13,212 bases of DNA from NCBI GenBank assembly GCA_027596195.1, contig JADGJG010000739.1, positions 1-13,212 of the forward strand, in the 5' to 3' direction. A program made the position numbers and the translations under genes. This stretch comes from Podochytrium sp. JEL0797. Its lineage: Eukaryota > Chytridiomycota > Chytridiomycetes > Chytridiales > Chytriomycetaceae. Positions 8,248-13,212 of this stretch are shown piece after piece. Every line of letters begins with the position of its first letter. Position 1 is the stretch's first letter. Under the pieces are notes generated by a model. The model was not told the DNA's origin and made no database searches. It saw only the letters and a program-made list of their open reading frames with translations.

Positions 8248-8282
8248 TTTTTCTAATTTCTTTTTATCCTTTATTACAAAAC
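8248..8282 (-). other. 35-base spacer between IFT54 stop and next start
   Basis: On the minus strand the IFT54 stop codon and the ATG of the unrecognised gene are separated by 35 A/T-rich bases. The spacer contains an AATAAA (8270-8275), so cleavage of the IFT54 transcript would be expected within the start of the next gene, and that gene's promoter must overlap the 3' end of IFT54. Confidence 0.7.
8270..8275 (-). terminator. Polyadenylation signal AATAAA of IFT54
   Basis: AATAAA on the minus strand, seven bases after the IFT54 TAA. It is the only clear 3'-end signal in the 35-base gap. Confidence 0.55.
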
Positions 8283-9986
8283 TTATTTAATCGGATGCGA
8301 AATCATTTTTAAGAGCCTTTGGAGCGCGATTTCATTCTGCAACAAAATCGATGTCGGTTCACACACTCATACAACCTCGTTTCTTCCATACCTGAATGAT
8401 GCCTGCCTTTTGATTGCTGATTTTATCTTCCATATCTTCGATGCTTGCATCAATCTGCTTGAGTTTGAGATCAAGAGGCATGAGCGCCTCGTACGTGTCT
8501 CTGCGTTTTGCGTGTTTGTTATACGCCTCTCAAATAAACGCGTCGTCTATAAGTGGGCTTACTTTGACGCTTCGTCCAACGCCATGCTATACTTTTTGCT
8601 CTCTCTTCTCCAAAACTCCATTTCTTTGTTCATACTGTCCACGTCCTCCTGCATGTAGTCCATCGTCTTTGCAAGTGGGTTCGTGCTTCGACACAAGGTT
8701 TGGATGGATTCGCGTAGTCCTTCAATCTACAATACGCTATGAGTCTCAAAGCCACAAAAGCATACACACGGAATGTACCTCTTTCTTGGCAACTGACTTA
8801 TCCTTCGGCTTCTCCTCCCGCTCACCACCTCTCTCCCTCTTGTCCTCCTCCTCCCTTCCATGATGCTTATCCTTGGTGTCCAAAATTTTCCTCACCAATC
8901 CTCCATGAAGCTCGTCCTCGCTTCCTCCGCGACTGCTTCCACTGCCGCCGTCACTTTGGTCCTTGAGTGCTTCGCGTTTGGCGCGCTCTTCTTCTTCAGT
9001 CCCGAGGATAATGTATCCTTCGTCTTCGGAGTCGGAGGATCCGTTTTGGGCGCCTTCTTGGATGATGGAGGGGGCTCTGCAAAACAACGAATTTTAAGAA
9101 CCAAAAAACCCCTTTCTGAAATGCGGGATTAAGTTTTTGGTTACATTGAGGTTTCTTCCACAGCCGCAAAATCGGCCCCCTTCACTTTGGGTGGCGGAGC
9201 CCGCGCGGTGGTGGGACGTTCGCGACGCTTGACGGCAGGTGTGGGCACGAGGGACGTGGTTTTTCGCTCCGAGTCTTCGCCCACATCGGAGCTCGAGGAC
9301 GAGGGTTCCAAGGGGTGTGGGGGTGCTCGCGAAGGTGTGTCTTCGTCTAGTGATTATGGTTTTTTGGATCTTGTTTAGTTTCTCAAGTTTGAGGTGGGGA
9401 TATGTTTACCATCGCGATCCCTCTCGCGATCTCCCCGGTCTCTTTCCTTGTCACTACCACGGTCTCCTCTATCGCGATCCTTTCCCCTTTCGCGTTCCGA
9501 GTCTTGCACCACGCTATCGTTGGACCGGTTGTTGTGCGATTTATTGTCTCCTCCCCCCACTGCGGCTCCCTTGTTGGTGGAGGACTGGGACACGTTTTCT
9601 CTTGAATCGGATTTCGAGGGCGCTTCTCTGCTCAAACGACGCGAGTAAGATCATGTCAGTGATTCCGAAAAAGGGGGAGAGCGAAATATTTTACCGAGAC
9701 TTGGCATTGTTTTTCAACGCGCTAGGAGCTCTTTCTCTTTGCTGCTGTTGGGGAGGAGGTTGCTGCTCTTTAGGTGGCGCAGCAGCCGCCGCCGGGGCGG
9801 CTCCTTTCTTTGTGAAATGCTCTCCCGCAAGAACACGCTTGACAGCGGCGCTTGTATCGGCCTATTTTATTTTGTAGGCGTTGGGAGGATGGGGTCAGCA
9901 GTTGGGGGGGACGGAAAAGAAAGAGAATAAATACGGTCCATTCAGTTCCAAATGGAGAGGAGAGAGACACCCAGCACAAATACACG

Positions 9987-10033
<47 letters not shown>

Positions 10034-10695
10034 CACACAATACCTTTTTCAAAACAACTTTCGCCATGAGCTGCAAAAACGCGTTCGTGTCTTCGGGATC
10101 CATTCCGGCAACAATTTTGAGAGGGTTCGCTTTGATGTCGACATTTGTGATCATGCCTGTTTATTTTGGGAGTGGCATGCGTGTGTATGTGTTTTTGTGT
10201 TAGAATGCGATAGGGTGGGAGCGTGGTGGACAAAAACACAATCGTACCGATACAGTCGATCATTTTGTACAGATAAGCCACTTTTGCATCCTTTTCCTGT
10301 TTCCGAGAGTAAATATACGCGTTAATTCTTTGTTTGATGCACCAAAGGGAATGAAGGAGGGGGCGATCGGAAAACACGCGAATCTGTCATAATTTCATGT
10401 TGGGATAACGCAGGCTCTTTACCTTGACAAATTCCGAGTTCTTTTCATTTTCGTCATACAGACCGCGACAAAAGCCGGAGGTTTCGTCCGACGCGCGAAT
10501 GACCTCGGAGAGAATATCATGTAGGTATCGAAAGGGCGGTTTTGACAGCAGTTTTGCATTCAGGGGCGGCTTTTTGATGATTCTCGAGAGCAGATCGATT
10601 GTCTTTTTGATGGATTCTTCGAGAGCAGGTGGGAGGGAAGGGCCGCCTGGGGCTGCGGGACCCGGAGCACCTGCGGGAGTCGGAATGTCAGGCAT
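8283..10695 (-). CDS. IFT54: Intraflagellar transport protein IFT54 (TRAF3IP1/MIP-T3)
   Basis: The model has ten minus-strand exons, 10695-10423, 10296-10248, 10156-10044, 9861-9695, 9627-9410, 9346-9145, 9076-8779, 8726-8563, 8500-8392 and 8336-8283, and gives 548 residues. IFT54 is an IFT-B complex subunit that binds tubulin and IFT20 and is needed to build the flagellum. After a Pro/Ala-rich start, the N-terminal calponin-homology-type domain (about 25-165) carries IIKKPPLNAKLLSKPPFRYL, the family's hallmark, then DAKVAYLYKMIDCIG, KIVAGMDPEDTNAFLQLM and AVKRVLAGEH. A charged Arg/Asp/Glu-rich linker (about 245-273) follows, then RRERPTTARAPPPKVK, HGGLVRKILDTK (about 400) and a C-terminal coiled coil (about 441-545) with LCRSTNPLAKTMDYMQEDVDSM, the IFT20-binding region. 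All of these match the vertebrate and algal protein in order. All phases close. Intron 3 holds a long CA repeat. Divergent from the ankyrin gene. Confidence 0.93.
9991..10032. repeat. (CA)21 microsatellite in IFT54 intron 3
   Basis: Twenty-one perfect CA units lie just inside the donor side of the third IFT54 intron (9862-10043), about 11 bases from the splice site at 10044. On the coding strand it reads (TG)n. The flanks contain further imperfect CA/CG units. Confidence 0.95.
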
Positions 10696-10848
10696 TTTTT
10701 GTTGTATTTTTGAAATTCACAACAAAGGGCAAGGGGAGAAGAAGGAAAAGAAGGTTTTCCAGTTTTCTTTTCATTACAGCGACACTCTGCTTGTGGAGCC
10801 TCTCTCCTATTCGGAATACTTACGCATCGACAACAAGTTCAAACTCCG
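10696..10848. promoter_or_regulatory. 153-base divergent intergenic region, IFT54 / ankyrin gene
   Basis: This is the space between two start codons pointing apart, so it should hold both promoters. The left half is A/T- and purine-rich. A strong pyrimidine tract ends in TTACAG at 10779, which looks like a splice acceptor on the plus strand. After it comes a 66-base stretch (10781-10846) that reads as plausible protein in a frame different from the ankyrin ORF. See the finding on this segment. Confidence 0.45.
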
Positions 10849-13090
10849 ATGCGATCGCGTGCCCAGTCCTCGCCGGCTGCGCCCAAGGCGCCGTACCGCA
10901 GCAACAGCACCAACAGCCCCAACACGTCTTCGTCGCCAGTGCCGCGCGGCGACGTGGACGGCCCCGTGGCCGCCAACACGAGCAGCAGCGCGATCGGCGC
11001 GTCGCTGGCCTTCCTCAACATCCGGCGCCGCATCGGCTCGCGCGACGGGTCGCCGAAGCCGCCGCCGCGCCAGCCCGAGAATGCCCAAAGGATGCAGCTG
11101 AATCCCCTGGGCGCGCTGCCGGACGACGCCCCTAGTGGCCGCCCTGGCCCCGCCCCTGCCACGCCCTTGCGTCCGCGCCACGTGTCGTTTTCGGAGTTCC
11201 GTTTGCACGACTTCAAGCAGCTCAAACAGCGCCGCTGCCTGGTGGCCCTGCAGCGTCTCGATGCAAAGTACAGGGCGGACCACGTGCACTTTGGCGTCTC
11301 GGTCCTCAACACACATGCCATCAAAAAGCCGTACAAGGGCACGTGGAGTTTTTAATCTAACGCTTTTGTCAACTAATCTGCCCACAACAGAACCCAAATT
11401 CAAGGACGACAAACGTCTCGCCTTTGGAAAGCTCGGCGGTCTGCTGCAAAAGAAGCGGAGAAGGCGTTCGCGAACTGGTAAACCGCATCTTGCTCATTGT
11501 TCGCGATCCCCCCACTAAAATATCCCGCCTCTGCAGAAGTCTTCCATTTGATCAATTTGGCCATTATCGATAAAAGCACCGCCTTCGCCTGCACCCTATT
11601 GGAAGACTTGTCATCCTCCGCCTTGCGAAAGAAGTTTCCGTTGCATGCAAACAAAGCATTTTACAGCGCCTTGGGTCAATGTATGGAGCCTTTATGTCTG
11701 TCCATGATGGAAAAGGGCTTCCCTCTGAGCGTAAATACACCCATTGTCATCAAGGGCAGTGGGAATTTGTGGAAATATGGTCAACGCGAATCAACAACTG
11801 GCAAAGTAGTCAGTAAATTCAAGCGATTATCAGGTTCCCAGATGGGTGGTGGAGGGGGCGGAGCCGCCGGGATAAAATTAAGCCCGACTCCGGCCCCCCC
11901 AGATGCTGGACAAGAGATGCCAGCGATTCAATTACCTTCCTATTTCATGGCTGCGGTTGGGCTCGGGTTGGAAAGTGTTGTGAGGGGGATGGTAAAGGTG
12001 TGTGCTCCTTCCTGCTTTTCTGGGCTGTCGGCGGGCAATTGGAGGCGGTCTCTCGAAGCGCGTTCCTTTCTCGAAAAAGAAAGCCCATTTCTCACTCTTG
12101 TTATTCACAGAGAGCCGATGTGAATCAAAACTGGCACGGCCTCACACCACTCCACCTCGCCGCCTCCAAAAACTTTATTGGCCTGACCCAATTTCTTCTC
12201 GATTCGGGCGCGGATCCATCGATTGGAATTCTCGTCTCCCAATACGCGCTTCTCCGAAAACTAAAATCCATTGCTGCAACCCGCGCCGTCCCACCCAACC
12301 TCACCAACAACACACCCCAGCGACCCTCCCGACAACCCACCAACAACAACAGCACAACAACCGCAAATTCTTCTTCCAGCAGAAACCCGTCCCCGAATCC
12401 CACAACAACAACCCCACCCATCCAAGCACCCCTTGTCCAAAACACAAACACACCTTACTCCTCGACCCCACCTCCTTCCTCCCCGAAACCACCCCCTCAC
12501 GCAGGAATAGGAACCACCATAATTACAAATACCAGCAGCAGCCCGACCCCACTCACTCGTGTTCTCCAACCCCCACCTTCCCCGGCCAACTCATGCCTCG
12601 AATCCATGCACGGACGCACGAAACCGATCCCCACGCGCTCACGCGCCTCATCCCTCAGTGCCGCCGTGGACGTGAGTTTCAATACAACCCTGGCACAGGG
12701 CAACGGCGGTGGTGGCGGAGGTGGAGAAATACCAAATGGCGGTGCCACGGCATCCACCCTCCTCACAAGCACGAGGGGGAGTATCCGGTCCAACAAACAA
12801 GGTGCGACTTCACCGTCACGGGGAGGAGGAGGAGCATCATTGGCATCAGGAGGAAGCGGGGCGGCTGCCAAATTGACGGGGTGTGTGTTTTATAGTCAAG
12901 TCGGGGCCAAGGAGGCAGCAGCGGCCGCTGTAGTTGCGGCAGGGGGTGGATTGGTGCCGGAATCTTCGAGACGACGGAGTAGTATTTTTCATTTGTGGAA
13001 TGACGCTTATTTGAAGGATCGGGTTATTTTTCCGGTTGAGTTGGCGGCGGCGTGTGGGAATTGCGATTTGGCGAGGTTATTGCTGGCAAG
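10849..13090 (+). CDS. Ankyrin-repeat protein, 3' end beyond the window
   Basis: The model has exons 10849-11347, 11391-11477, 11537-11997 and 12111-13090. The last ends at a GTAAAT donor, so the gene continues past the window; about 675 residues are visible. The first 110 residues are Pro/Ser/Arg-rich and very GC-rich. A conserved-looking helical segment follows (RPRHVSFSEFRLHDFKQLKQ, about 105-165, then KFKDDKRLAFGKLGGLLQKK). Exon 3 holds a helical repeat region (FHLINLAIIDKSTAFACTLL; PSYFMAAVGLGLESVVRGMV). Exon 4 opens with ADVNQNWHGLTPLHLAASKN and FLLDSGADPSIG, a textbook ankyrin repeat. About 240 residues of Pro/Ser/Thr/Asn/Gly-rich low complexity come next, and then a second ankyrin-like unit (VIFPVELAAACGNCDLARLLLA). 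The first donor must be GTTTTT to keep frame, so that junction is less certain. The start is the first in-frame ATG but may not be the real one. The specific function is unknown. Confidence 0.75.
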
Positions 13091-13112
13091 GTAAATTGGG
13101 CGCGCGTATGTT

Positions 13113-13131
13113 TGTGTGTGTGTGTGTGTGT
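13113..13131. repeat. (TG)n microsatellite in the terminal intron
   Basis: A short TG repeat lies just after the GTAAAT donor at 13091. It is one of three CA/TG repeats in introns of this window. Confidence 0.8.
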
Positions 13132-13153
13132 TTTGAGACTCGGAAATACTCGT

Positions 13154-13177
13154 GGGGGGGGCCCCCCCCCCCCCCGG

Positions 13178-13212
<35 letters not shown>
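13154..13212. other. G/C homopolymer run at contig end, probable artefact
   Basis: Eight G, fourteen C, then G2-C followed by 34 uninterrupted G to the last base. Such a run has no counterpart in the rest of the window. It resembles a misassembled contig end or no-signal base calls read as G. It should not be treated as biological sequence without independent reads. Confidence 0.8.

Noticed and set aside
10424..11412. Long open frames on both strands around the ankyrin gene start
   Set aside because: They arise because the region is GC-rich and poor in stop codons. Only the frame starting at 10849 connects to the conserved downstream exons. The 10781-10846 segment is kept as a separate question.
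13154..13212. Telomeric repeat at the end of the window
   Set aside because: There is no repeating unit such as TTAGGG; the run is pure homopolymer, which fits an artefact better.
1..13212. tRNA, rRNA or transposon sequences
   Set aside because: I looked for tRNA-like arms, conserved rRNA stretches, transposase or reverse-transcriptase motifs and terminal inverted repeats and saw none. A covariance-model scan would be the decisive test.

Overview
This is a stretch of compact, intron-rich eukaryotic nuclear DNA. It holds eight protein genes, the last cut by the window end. The genes are split by many short GT-AG introns, about 43 to 206 bases in my models, and every splice junction below was placed by keeping the reading frame. 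The stop codons used are ordinary TGA and TAA. The gene content suggests a flagellated, fungal-like organism, for example a zoosporic fungus or close relative. One gene encodes the intraflagellar transport protein IFT54, so the cell builds a flagellum. Another encodes a 535-residue Ssz1-type Hsp70 very close in length to the yeast protein. A third is a Pol III subunit with a yeast-like RGG-rich start. The lineage is an inference; other flagellated protists are not excluded.

Layout, left to right. 1-278: T-rich upstream DNA with no gene seen. 279-1546: two tandem plus-strand RidA/YjgF/UK114 genes. 1581-1720: a decayed copy of the SSZ1 3' end, lying just downstream of the intact gene. 1873-3745, minus: SSZ1, a ribosome-associated Hsp70-like chaperone. 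3746-3802: a 57-base shared promoter rich in A/T runs. 3803-5024, plus: RPC31/POLR3G. 5051-6121, plus: a short-chain dehydrogenase resembling 15-hydroxyprostaglandin dehydrogenase, starting only 26 bases after the RPC31 stop. 6201-8247, minus: an unrecognised 515-residue, probably helical protein. 8283-10695, minus: IFT54, whose stop is only 35 bases from the next start codon. 10849 to the end, plus: an ankyrin-repeat protein. The window ends in an almost pure G/C homopolymer run that looks like an assembly or sequencing artefact.

How the genes relate. SSZ1 and RPC31 both serve protein synthesis (nascent-chain folding at the ribosome; tRNA and 5S rRNA transcription) and share one very short promoter. 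The RidA proteins clear reactive enamine/imine by-products. The others look like unrelated housekeeping and flagellar genes packed closely. I found no tRNA, rRNA, CRISPR array or transposon. The most noteworthy points are the extreme packing, the decayed SSZ1 tail duplicate, intron differences between the RidA twins, and the unnamed gene at 6201-8247.
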